Source: a bacterium ADurb.Bin236
Lineage (GTDB): Bacteria; UBP15; UBA6099
Assembly: GCA_002069885.1 (NCBI GenBank)
Contig: MWCD01000015.1
Coordinates: forward strand, 1-64,000
Length of the DNA stretch: 64,000 nucleotides
Direction: 5' to 3'
A program made the translations under genes and the position numbers. Within the stretch, counting starts at the first letter, position 1, and each line of letters begins with the position of its first letter. Positions 45,819 through 54,111 of this stretch are shown here, one piece after another. The notes under the pieces were generated by a model. That model did not search any database. It had not been told where the DNA came from and saw only the letters and a list, made by a program, of their open reading frames with translations.

Positions 45819-47104
45819 GCCGCAGCGCGGACTTGTTCGCCGAAGCGTTGAAGTATATCCCCGGAGGAGTCAACTCGCCCGTGAGGGCGTTCGGATCAGT
45901 CGGCGGAGGGCCAAGATTCATGGAGAGTGGAAAAGGCGCAAGGATAATCGACGCCGACGGCAAAGAATATATTGACTGCGTGGCGTCTTGGGGCCCACTC
46001 ATACTCGGGCATTCGAGGCCCGAAGTGGTTGCCGCAGTGAAGTCCGCAGCCGAGCGCGGAGCGAGCTTCGGCGCGCCCACATCAGCAGAAACCCGGCTCG
46101 CGAAACTCATCGTCGATATGGTTCCAAGCTTGGACAAGGTCAGGCTGGTCAACTCCGGAACCGAAGCCACTATGAGCGCCGTCAGACTCGCCAGAGCCGC
46201 CACGCGCCGGGACAAAATCATCAAATTTGAAGGCTGCTATCACGGGCACGCGGACAGCTTTCTCATCAAAGCAGGAAGCGGAGCCCTCACCCTCGGCCAG
46301 CCAAGCTCCCCCGGCGTCCCCGCTTCACTTGCCGCAGACACTTTGAACGCCGATTACAACAACATCGATTCCGTGAAAAAACTTTTTGACGCTCTGCCCG
46401 GACAAATCGCCTGCGTGATTCTTGAACCTGTGGCCGCAAACGTCGGCGTGATTCTGCCGGAACCGGGATTCCTCGAAGACCTGCGGCAGTTGACGGCCGA
46501 GCGAGGCGCGTTGCTGATTTTCGACGAGGTTATCACCGGATTCAGGCTTGCCCCCGGCGGCGCGCAGGAATACTTCAACATCTCTCCCGACCTTACCACT
46601 CTCGGGAAAATCATCGGCGGAGGGCTGCCTGTCGGGGCCTACGGCGGCCGCTCAGACCTCATGGACATGATGGCTCCTTCCGGCCCTGTCTATCAGGCCG
46701 GCACTCTGTCTGGAAACCCGATCGCAGTTGCGGCGGGAATAACCACGCTCGAAATTCTCCTTAACGAGTCGCCCTACCAACGGATGGCCGCTCTCGCCGA
46801 CAGGCTTTTTGAAGGTCTTGAAAAAGGCGCTCGCGAAAACGGAGTCGATGTCGCCGTCAACAAGATAGCGTCCATGGGCTGCGCATTCTTCGCGCCCGGC
46901 CCGGTGAGAAATTACGCTGAGGCGCTGAAAAGCGACATAAAGCTTTTCGCGAGGTTCCACTCTCAGATGCTCGAACGCGGGGTATATCTCGCGCCGTCGC
47001 AGTTCGAGGCGTGTTTCGTCGGGGCCGCGCACACCGAGGCCGACGTCGACGCCATAACCGCCGCCGCCGCCGATTCGCTGAAAGCAATCAAGAGCGGACG
47101 CTGA
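45815..47104 (+). CDS. hemL: Glutamate-1-semialdehyde 2,1-aminomutase HemL
   Basis: 429 residues. Family segments: SADLFAEALKYIPGGVNSPV, ALTLGQPSSPGVP, LLIFDEVITGFRLAPGGAQE and the PLP lysine in DLTTLGKIIGGGLPVGAYG. It converts HemA's product to aminolevulinate. With hemA, hemB and hemC it completes the C5 route in this operon. Confidence 0.97.
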   Translation: MSRSADLFAEALKYIPGGVNSPVRAFGSVGGGPRFMESGKGARIIDADGKEYIDCVASWGPLILGHSRPEVVAAVKSAAERGASFGAPTSAETRLAKLIVDMVPSLDKVRLVNSGTEATMSAVRLARAATRRDKIIKFEGCYHGHADSFLIKAGSGALTLGQPSSPGVPASLAADTLNADYNNIDSVKKLFDALPGQIACVILEPVAANVGVILPEPGFLEDLRQLTAERGALLIFDEVITGFRLAPGGAQEYFNISPDLTTLGKIIGGGLPVGAYGGRSDLMDMMAPSGPVYQAGTLSGNPIAVAAGITTLEILLNESPYQRMAALADRLFEGLEKGARENGVDVAVNKIASMGCAFFAPGPVRNYAEALKSDIKLFARFHSQMLERGVYLAPSQFEACFVGAAHTEADVDAITAAAADSLKAIKSGR

Positions 47105-47146
47105 CCGAGAATGCGGCGCATGCCGCGTCTCGCAGCCGGAGGTCTG

Positions 47147-48676
47147 ATGAAAGTTCTTCTTATACAGCCGCCGAAGCGCTTCTGGCCGTATATCAGCGCG
47201 GACGACAATTTCCTCACGCCCCAATGGATGCCGTGTCTGGCAGCCTCCGCCCGCGCCGCCGGGCACACCGTCGCCACCGTCGACTGCGCCCCTCTAAAAA
47301 TGGGCTGGAAGAGCCTCGCCGAAACCATCAAGCGCGTCGATCCGGACGCCGTCGGCGTGGGAGAAAACCACGCGGTTTACAGCCATGAATCGATCAGGGC
47401 CTTGAAACTAGCGAAAGAGATTTGCCCCGGAGCAAAAACAATCGCGGGCGGTTCGCATTTCACCAACCTCATCGAAGACACGCTCAAGAACGACTTTATA
47501 GATTACATTGTCTGCCGCGAGGGCGAAGAGTCTTTTGTGGAATTGCTCGCCGCGATTCCAGACGGCGAAAGCGCTGTCGGCGGCGTCAGAGGCATCGCTT
47601 TCAGGAAAGACGGCCGCGCCGTCGAGACTCCGCCGCGTCCGCTCATCGGCGACCTCGATTCCCTCCCCCTACCCGCCTACGACCTGATGCCGATGCATCT
47701 CTACGGAACATCGAAGTTCCTTTTTTCTCCCGGCGGCGCGACCATCCATCACAGCCGGGGCTGCGTCAGCAACTGCCGCTTCTGCGCTTGGTGGAGGCAG
47801 ATGGCGGACGTAGAGCAGAGCGAAGACGGCTCCGTCTCTCTGAAACCTCGCTGGCGCACCAAGTCTGTGGAAAAAACTATTGCGGAAATCCGCGTCCTTG
47901 CCGAAAAACACAACAAGCGCTGCCTCGTCTTCGTAGACGAATACTGGAACAAAGACCCGGAATGGAGCGCAAATTTCGCGGACGCCCTGATAACCGAAAA
48001 CCTCGGAGTTGAATGGTTCGCTTTCATGCGCGCCGACGCGGTAATCCGGGACGAAAAATCCGGCGTGTTCGAGAAACTTGCCCGCAGCGGCCTTGTCCAT
48101 GTATCCATTGGCGTCGAACGGGTCGAGCAGGACGAGCTTAAGGGCATGGGCAAGCCTTTCTACAGCGAAAACACCGCCATTGAGTGTTTCGGCATTCTCA
48201 AAAATAAATATCCGAATATTTTTAGGCAGGGCACTTTCATCGTCGGCGTGCGGCACGAAACCCCGGCAAGCATGCTCGCCCAAGCGGATTTCGCGCGGCG
48301 GCTCGAACTCGACTATCCGGGCTTTCATCCGATTACTCCCGTTCCCGGGACCGCCTTCTGGTCGGAAGCCGAGGCCGCCGGTTGGATCGAGACGCGCGAC
48401 TTCGCCGATTACGATTGGATGACCCCCATCATAAGCTCTGAGAACATGTCGCGGGAGCGCATCGAAGAACTGCTCATCGTGTTGAGCAAAAGGTTCGTCT
48501 CCCTCAAGTGGTTCCTTAAGGGGATAACCAGCAAGGGCTTATACAAACGCAAGATGTACATCTGGTGGCTGATTGTCACTATCCGGGTTCTGCTCACTTC
48601 CATCCGGTCGTTCGTCTGGCCGTTCAAGACAAAAGTTTACGCGGGGCTGGTCAAGCCTCCGTGGTACGACGACTGA
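47147..48676 (+). CDS. B12-binding-domain radical SAM protein of unknown substrate
   Basis: 509 residues from ATG 47147 (the family start MKVLLIQPPKRFWPY; GGAGG four bases upstream). The N-terminal ~165 residues match a cobalamin-binding domain (GVGENHAVYSHESIRALKLA, IAGGSHFTNLIED). The radical SAM domain has C206, C210, C213 (RGCVSNCRFCAWW) and VSIGVERVEQDELKGMGKPF. A C-terminal hydrophobic segment (MYIWWLIVTIRVLLTSIRSF) could anchor it to the membrane. It resembles BchE-type and methyltransferase-type enzymes. Being the next gene after hemL, it may act on a tetrapyrrole or a lipid; neither can be decided here. Confidence 0.8.
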   Translation: MKVLLIQPPKRFWPYISADDNFLTPQWMPCLAASARAAGHTVATVDCAPLKMGWKSLAETIKRVDPDAVGVGENHAVYSHESIRALKLAKEICPGAKTIAGGSHFTNLIEDTLKNDFIDYIVCREGEESFVELLAAIPDGESAVGGVRGIAFRKDGRAVETPPRPLIGDLDSLPLPAYDLMPMHLYGTSKFLFSPGGATIHHSRGCVSNCRFCAWWRQMADVEQSEDGSVSLKPRWRTKSVEKTIAEIRVLAEKHNKRCLVFVDEYWNKDPEWSANFADALITENLGVEWFAFMRADAVIRDEKSGVFEKLARSGLVHVSIGVERVEQDELKGMGKPFYSENTAIECFGILKNKYPNIFRQGTFIVGVRHETPASMLAQADFARRLELDYPGFHPITPVPGTAFWSEAEAAGWIETRDFADYDWMTPIISSENMSRERIEELLIVLSKRFVSLKWFLKGITSKGLYKRKMYIWWLIVTIRVLLTSIRSFVWPFKTKVYAGLVKPPWYDD

Positions 48677-48695
48677 ACGCGAAAAGAGGAACGGG

Positions 48696-50525
48696 ATGAT
48701 AACGAAACACGGCGCGAAAACAACCCTCCTTGTCTTCGCCGCCCTTGCGGCAGGGTACGTCTGGTTTCATGCGGGAACGCTCGACCTGACGAGGCTGTGG
48801 ACGGACGAGATCCGCACTGCGAACGCAGCCGCGGCAGGATGTCCGTACAAGGCCGCGAAATACGCCTCCACAGCCGATCCTGACGGAATCGCCTACAGCA
48901 CAGTCGCAGCAATCGCCGTTAAACTCGCCGGCCCGACCGAAACTTCCCTCAGATTCCCCGCTCTCATTTTCGGAGCTCTCTGCATCCCGCTTTTATTTTT
49001 GACTCTTTCGCGCGCGACCCCGGCGGGCGTTTCAATCGTCGCTCCGCTTGCCCTGTTCTTCTCCCCGCCTCTATTGTTCATCTCTATGACCGCGCGCGGA
49101 TACTCAATGTTCGTGTTCTTCGCCCTTGCCGCTCTTCTTGCGACGCTCCGAGCGGCGGAATCCGGTGTTTCAAAATCGCGAGGCGGCTTGCTATTCGTCT
49201 CATTTGCCGTCGCGTCCCTGATCGACTTGAACATCTGGGTCGCGCTCCCCGCCGGAGCGGCTATTGTTTTCATGAAACGAAGAAATGCCGGAGACGTCCT
49301 GAGATACGCGGCGGCCGCATTCGCCGGACTCGCTCCCGCTCTGGCGCTTCGGCTTGCTATGCCCGGATTTGCGCCTCCAGCTCCTGAATCCCCCGCAGAC
49401 ATCGACGCATGGCGCCTTTTAGTTATGACTTACACTGGAGCATACGGCGGCTTTACGCCCGCCAACGCCGCGCTCGCCGCCGCATCATTCACTCTTGCCC
49501 TCCACGGCTTATACCACTCGTTGCGCTTCCATCGCTCCAGTCTCGCTCACATTTTCATCTGGTTCGCATTCATCGCGTTCGCTGCGGTCGTCCTATCTGG
49601 CGCTTCCACCGTTTCGCTCAAAAAGATAATCCCTCTGACCGCCCTGCTTGCCCCGTTCGCCTGCCTGATTATTTCCGTCTCTCCATGCGCCTTTGCGGCG
49701 AGTTTGCTACGGCGCGACATGGCAGGCGTATATTCCATAACAACATTCCTCCGAATGGCCGCGACCGGGTTTATCATTCTCTTTTCCCTTGTGTTTTATG
49801 TCGCCTACACCGTTAAATGCGTTTCTCAAACACATTTCCGGGAGAGAGAAAACTGGAGGGAGCCTATCTCCGAAATAGCCTCCGGCGCCGCCCCCGGCGA
49901 TTACCTGATAATTAAAGCCTCTGACTCAGTGGCGCTGGATTATTTCATGAAACCGGCGGACGCGGCGAAACTAAACATCATCGAGGTCGGAACGCCCGAA
50001 GAAGCCTCCGCCGCCCTCAGGAAACTTCCACGCTCATGGATGCTCTCAAGAGACAGGTCCATACGCGGCATTAAAACAGGACGCGAAACCGATTGGCGCA
50101 TCCGCTCTCCTTTCGGTAAACGCTTCGGCGGCGCTCTCGGCGACATCCTCTTTTTTAACTTCGACGGATACTTCATCGACTCCGCATCGGAATTCATAAT
50201 CGCGTCTAGCGCGCCCGCCGGGACTGCCCCGGATTCTCCTCTCCATATCCGTTGCTCCCCGGAACCCGGACGCTCATGCTCATTCAAAGTGTTCCTCCCG
50301 GAGTCAGACGATTATTCTCTTCTTTTGTCATCTCCCGGTTCGGATTCCAGTTTCAACGTTTCCGTCACTTTCTGCAGGGAATCGAGACTACTGACTGCCG
50401 GCCCCGGCGAAGCCGCCGTCCTGTCCGGCAAGTTCCGCGCAGGCTCGTGCGATGTGGATTTTTCATTCGCAGATCCCGCCCCTTCTTCCTTAAGCGTCGG
50501 ACTCTCTAAAAAACAACCCTTGTGA
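48696..50525 (+). CDS. Multi-pass membrane protein, probable GT-C (GT39/ArnT-like) glycosyltransferase
   Basis: 609 residues from ATG 48696 (AGAGGA upstream). After a first membrane helix comes an acidic loop with D37-E38 (LTRLWTDEIRTANAA), as in GT-C enzymes, then LRFPALIFGALCIPLLFLTL and about ten more membrane helices to residue ~390. A ~220-residue soluble C-terminal part follows, expected on the outer face. These enzymes transfer sugars from polyprenyl phosphates outside the membrane. Substrate unknown. It follows the B12 radical SAM gene by 19 bp, and a hopanoid/lipid or surface-sugar role for the pair is possible (inference). Confidence 0.6.
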   Translation: MITKHGAKTTLLVFAALAAGYVWFHAGTLDLTRLWTDEIRTANAAAAGCPYKAAKYASTADPDGIAYSTVAAIAVKLAGPTETSLRFPALIFGALCIPLLFLTLSRATPAGVSIVAPLALFFSPPLLFISMTARGYSMFVFFALAALLATLRAAESGVSKSRGGLLFVSFAVASLIDLNIWVALPAGAAIVFMKRRNAGDVLRYAAAAFAGLAPALALRLAMPGFAPPAPESPADIDAWRLLVMTYTGAYGGFTPANAALAAASFTLALHGLYHSLRFHRSSLAHIFIWFAFIAFAAVVLSGASTVSLKKIIPLTALLAPFACLIISVSPCAFAASLLRRDMAGVYSITTFLRMAATGFIILFSLVFYVAYTVKCVSQTHFRERENWREPISEIASGAAPGDYLIIKASDSVALDYFMKPADAAKLNIIEVGTPEEASAALRKLPRSWMLSRDRSIRGIKTGRETDWRIRSPFGKRFGGALGDILFFNFDGYFIDSASEFIIASSAPAGTAPDSPLHIRCSPEPGRSCSFKVFLPESDDYSLLLSSPGSDSSFNVSVTFCRESRLLTAGPGEAAVLSGKFRAGSCDVDFSFADPAPSSLSVGLSKKQPL

Positions 50526-50544
50526 TTTGCTGAGAGGCACAACC

Positions 50545-51624
50545 ATGATCGAGCTTCGCGAAGGAAAAGTCATAGACATTCTCCGTGAGGATGGCGGCGC
50601 GGTGGAACTCCTCGTCGAATGCGGCGGCAAACAAGTCAAAGCCGTCTGCTACCCCGCTCTCACCGGCCCTGTCTCCCCGGGAGACTCTCTTTTATTAAAC
50701 ACAACAGCCGTTCGGCTTGAACTCGGCTCCGGCGGAAGACATTTCGTCGCGGCGAACCTTTCCAGCCCCGAAAAGGAACTTTCCCCTTCGAACGGCCACA
50801 TAATAAAACTACGCTATACGCCGTCGCAATGCCGCGCCGCCTGCGCAGAGGAAGAAGGCTCTCCGCATCGCGCCGCCATAGAATCATTCGCATCCCTCGA
50901 TGGCTGCCCCGTGATTATCGGCGGTCTTCACAGCATGGTCGCCCCGGTCTGCGCCGCGCTCAAATCCGCGCGCCCTGGAACCAATATCGTTTACATCATG
51001 ACAGACGGAGCCTGTCTGCCACTGGCATTCAGCAGAACAGCGCGCGCGCTTAAAGACAAAGGCATAATCTCCGCCACCGTCACTTGCGGCAACGCGTTCG
51101 GAGGCGACATCGAAACCGTGACCAAATTCTCCGCTCTCGCCGCGGCCCGCTCCGCGCTCGCTGCTGACGCGATTGTGGTCGCAATGGGCGTCGGCATCGC
51201 CGGAACAGGAACCCGCCTCGGTCACGCCGGACTCGAAGTCGGCGAATGGATCAACGCCGCCGCAGCCCTCGGCGGAACTCCGGTCGTCGTCCCGAGATTA
51301 AGCTTCGCCGACGAAAGAGAGCGGCATCGCGGAGTAAGCCATCACACTCTCTCAGCTTTGACTGTCGCCGCCCTCGCCCGCGCGCGCGTCGCCCTCCCGT
51401 CCCTCCCCCCCGATCAGACGTCATTGGTCAAACAGCAACTTGCCGAATCAGGAGCCGCCGCGCGGCATGACATCGTCGAGGCGGACGGCTCAGAGGCCGT
51501 CCCCGCGCTCGAACAAGCGGGCATCCGCGTCACCACCATGGGCCGAGGTCCCGACGCCGACCCTGCTTTCTTCCTCGCCTGCGGAGCCGCCGCCTCTGTT
51601 GCCGAACGCCTCTTGAGCCGCTAG
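50545..51624 (+). CDS. DUF3866 family protein
   Basis: 359 residues from ATG 50545 (AGAGG upstream). The sequence matches the DUF3866 family as I know it: KVIDILREDGGAVELLVECG, RYTPSQCRAACAEEEGSPHR, GLHSMVAPVCAALKSARPGT, YIMTDGACLPLAFSRTARAL and VAMGVGIAGTGTRLGHAGLE. Function unknown. It closes the long plus-strand run that starts with the haem genes, 19 bp after the GT-C-like gene. Confidence 0.8.
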   Translation: MIELREGKVIDILREDGGAVELLVECGGKQVKAVCYPALTGPVSPGDSLLLNTTAVRLELGSGGRHFVAANLSSPEKELSPSNGHIIKLRYTPSQCRAACAEEEGSPHRAAIESFASLDGCPVIIGGLHSMVAPVCAALKSARPGTNIVYIMTDGACLPLAFSRTARALKDKGIISATVTCGNAFGGDIETVTKFSALAAARSALAADAIVVAMGVGIAGTGTRLGHAGLEVGEWINAAAALGGTPVVVPRLSFADERERHRGVSHHTLSALTVAALARARVALPSLPPDQTSLVKQQLAESGAAARHDIVEADGSEAVPALEQAGIRVTTMGRGPDADPAFFLACGAAASVAERLLSR

Positions 51625-51686
51625 ACTTTTGTCCGGCGCTCCGGCCTTTCGCCCGACGCGCCAATATCTCGACTGGATGAACGCCG

Positions 51687-52505
51687 ATGAAAAAGCAATT
51701 CAAAGGTACCGAAAGCTACATCGCCTCCGACGCCTTGAGCGAAGTGGTCAACGCCGCGACCGCTCTCGGACGCCCGCTTCTTGTCAAAGGCGAACCCGGA
51801 ACAGGCAAAACTCTTCTCGCGCACGCCGTCGCCAAAGACCTCGGCAAACGCCTTCTCGTCTGGAATGTCAAATCCACAACCAAAGCCCGCGACGGCCTCT
51901 ACATCTACGACACCGTCCAAAGACTCCACGACAGCCGTTTCAGCGACCACGACGTCTCCGACATCAAAAACTACATCAGGATGGGAAAACTCGGCGAAGC
52001 TTTTACCGCCGACGAACAAGTCGTCCTTCTCATCGACGAAATCGACAAGGCCGACCTCGAATTTCCCAACGATCTGCTCAACGAACTCGACGAAATGTCC
52101 TTCCACATCCACGAGACGGACGAGACGATTTCGGCCCGGCATCGCCCCATCGTAATCATCACCAGCAACAACGAAAAAGAACTCCCGGACGCGTTCCTGC
52201 GAAGATGCCTCTTCCATTTCATAGCATTCCCGGACGAACAGATGATGGAGCGCATTGTCAAAGTCCACCACCCGGACATCGAAAACAAGCTGCTTGCCGA
52301 AATTATTAAGAAATTCTACTGGGTGCGAAGCTTGGACTCCCTTCGCAAAAAACCGTCCACAAGCGAAATCATCGACTGGGTCAGCGCCCTCGTTTCAGGC
52401 GGCGTCGACCCGCGCAGAATCAAAAAGGAAGTTCCGTTCCTCGGCGTCCTCATCAAAAAAGAACAGGACATCGACATCGTTCTGGCTCAGGCAAACCCGT
52501 ACTGA
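51687..52505 (+). CDS. MoxR/CoxD-family AAA+ ATPase
   Basis: 272 residues. Walker A GEPGTGKT (35-42), Walker B VVLLIDEID (112-120), sensor-1-type IVIITSNNEKELPDAFLRRC. MoxR-type ATPases act with VWA proteins to mature or activate enzymes; CoxD does so for Mo-containing CO dehydrogenase. The VWA partner gene is the next one. It starts 62 bp after the DUF3866 gene. Confidence 0.88.
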   Translation: MKKQFKGTESYIASDALSEVVNAATALGRPLLVKGEPGTGKTLLAHAVAKDLGKRLLVWNVKSTTKARDGLYIYDTVQRLHDSRFSDHDVSDIKNYIRMGKLGEAFTADEQVVLLIDEIDKADLEFPNDLLNELDEMSFHIHETDETISARHRPIVIITSNNEKELPDAFLRRCLFHFIAFPDEQMMERIVKVHHPDIENKLLAEIIKKFYWVRSLDSLRKKPSTSEIIDWVSALVSGGVDPRRIKKEVPFLGVLIKKEQDIDIVLAQANPY

Positions 52506-52534
52506 TGCAACGCCGCGCGCCGAGAAAGGATTTT

Positions 52535-53779
52535 ATGTTCACCGGCTTTTTTTTCACTCTAAAACGCTTCGGCGTCCCGGTCTCCATCAATGAGTGGATG
52601 ACCCTGCAAGAAGCGTTGAAGGCGGGCCTCACAGACGCAAGCCTCAGCGTCTTCTACCGTTTGGCCCGCGCAATCCTTGTTAAGAATGAATCTTATTATG
52701 ACCGCTACGACCGCGCGTTCGCGGAATATTTCAAAGGAATCGAGAGCGACGACATACTTGTGGACGAAATACTCAAGGGGCTTGAAGAAGTCGATCCACT
52801 GACTCTGACTGAAGCGGAAAAAAGACTGCTTCAAGCGCTTCCGCTGGAAGAAGTCCTTGAAAACTTCCGCAAACAGTGGGAAGAAGGACACTTCAAAGGA
52901 CACGTCGGCGGAGACCGCGCCATCGGCACAGGCGGCAGGTCCACTCAAGGCGCTTTCGGCTACAACCCAGCAGGCGTAAGAATCGGACAAGGGTACGGCA
53001 GGCACGGCTCCGCCATCCAGATCGCGGAAAAACGGGAGTTCCGCAACTACTCCAGCGACATGATTCTCGACACCCGCATCCTGCGCGTCGCCTTGTCAAA
53101 ACTCAGAACATTGCTCCCGGAAGGCCCTTTCGACGAACTTGACATCGACAACACCATAGACAAAACCTGCCGCAACGCCGGCGACCTCGAACTCGTGTGG
53201 AAACGAAGCAGAAAAAATAAAATTAAAGTCCTTTTAGTCATGGACGTGGGCGGCTCGATGGAACCATACCATTGGGCTGTCAGCAAGCTGTTCAGCGCCG
53301 CAAAATCGCAGATCAAAGACCTCAAACACTATTACTTCCACAACTGCGTATATCAGGACCTCTGGACGGACATCGAGCGCAGCTCCTCCGTCCCGACTTC
53401 CGAAGTGATTAGCCAATACGACAAAGATTACAAAGTCATATACGTCGGAGACGCCAGCATGGCCCCGAGCGAGTTGCTTGACGTCAACGGCTGCATTGAG
53501 TATTTTTACCGCAACGAAGAAGCCGGAATATGGTGGCTGCACAAACTCATGGCCCGGTTCCCGGCGTCCGTCTGGCTCAACCCCATGCGAAGGCGCATCT
53601 TCGAAACATCCCTGTCGGGCCGCATGATCTCCAAAATCTTCCCCATGTTCGAACTGACCCTCGACGGATTGGACGAAGCAATCCGCGCCCTCCTCAAACC
53701 CAAGCGACCCAGAATCACCCCAGAGGAAATCCAGTCTTTCATCAGCCGCCGCAACCGTCCATATCAAATAATGTACTGA
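52535..53779 (+). CDS. CoxE-like VWA-domain protein
   Basis: 414 residues from ATG 52535 (AAAGGA upstream); an in-frame ATG at 52505 is an alternative. A helical N-terminal half (VPVSINEWMTLQEALKAGLT) and Gly-rich middle (GTGGRSTQGAFGYNPAGVRI) precede a VWA domain whose metal site reads D237-V-G-G-S241 (LLVMDVGGSMEPY), the DxGxS form usual in CoxE-like proteins. It ends FISRRNRPYQIMY. It is the partner of the AAA+ ATPase upstream and converges with the moaD-aor genes. Confidence 0.85.
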   Translation: MFTGFFFTLKRFGVPVSINEWMTLQEALKAGLTDASLSVFYRLARAILVKNESYYDRYDRAFAEYFKGIESDDILVDEILKGLEEVDPLTLTEAEKRLLQALPLEEVLENFRKQWEEGHFKGHVGGDRAIGTGGRSTQGAFGYNPAGVRIGQGYGRHGSAIQIAEKREFRNYSSDMILDTRILRVALSKLRTLLPEGPFDELDIDNTIDKTCRNAGDLELVWKRSRKNKIKVLLVMDVGGSMEPYHWAVSKLFSAAKSQIKDLKHYYFHNCVYQDLWTDIERSSSVPTSEVISQYDKDYKVIYVGDASMAPSELLDVNGCIEYFYRNEEAGIWWLHKLMARFPASVWLNPMRRRIFETSLSGRMISKIFPMFELTLDGLDEAIRALLKPKRPRITPEEIQSFISRRNRPYQIMY

Positions 53780-53839
53780 ACCAAAATAGCGCCGAAAGTT
53801 TTTTTGGATAATAATGCCGAGCTTTGTTTCTGCGACGCT

Positions 53840-54100
53840 TCAGCCGCCGCCGGTGGGCGGAAGAATATGCAGCGTGTCTCCCTCTTTCAAGCGAGTGGAC
53901 AATCCCCGCATAAACACTATGTTCTCTTCATTCAGAAAAATATGGCAGGAATTCAAAACCCGGTTAAAATCAGTTCCGAAACTGCTCTTCAGGTGGCGGA
54001 TAACATCCTTTACGTTCGCGGCCCGGCATAAAATCTCGTCCGATCCCGCCCGCGCGCGCAACGCCGCGTAGAACCTAACCGTCACTTCCGGCTTGTCCAT
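53840..54100 (-). CDS. moaD: MoaD/ThiS-family sulfur carrier protein
   Basis: 86 residues ending LPPTGGG, the C-terminal di-glycine needed for adenylation and thiocarboxylate formation. Other conserved parts are VRFYAALRARAGSDE and RLKEGDTLHILPPTGG. It probably supplies sulfur for the W/Mo pterin dithiolene of the adjacent aldehyde oxidoreductase, 11 bp upstream; AOR-MoaD pairs are common. Confidence 0.88.
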   Translation of the reverse strand: MDKPEVTVRFYAALRARAGSDEILCRAANVKDVIRHLKSSFGTDFNRVLNSCHIFLNEENIVFMRGLSTRLKEGDTLHILPPTGGG

Positions 54101-54111
54101 TACTTTGACGC

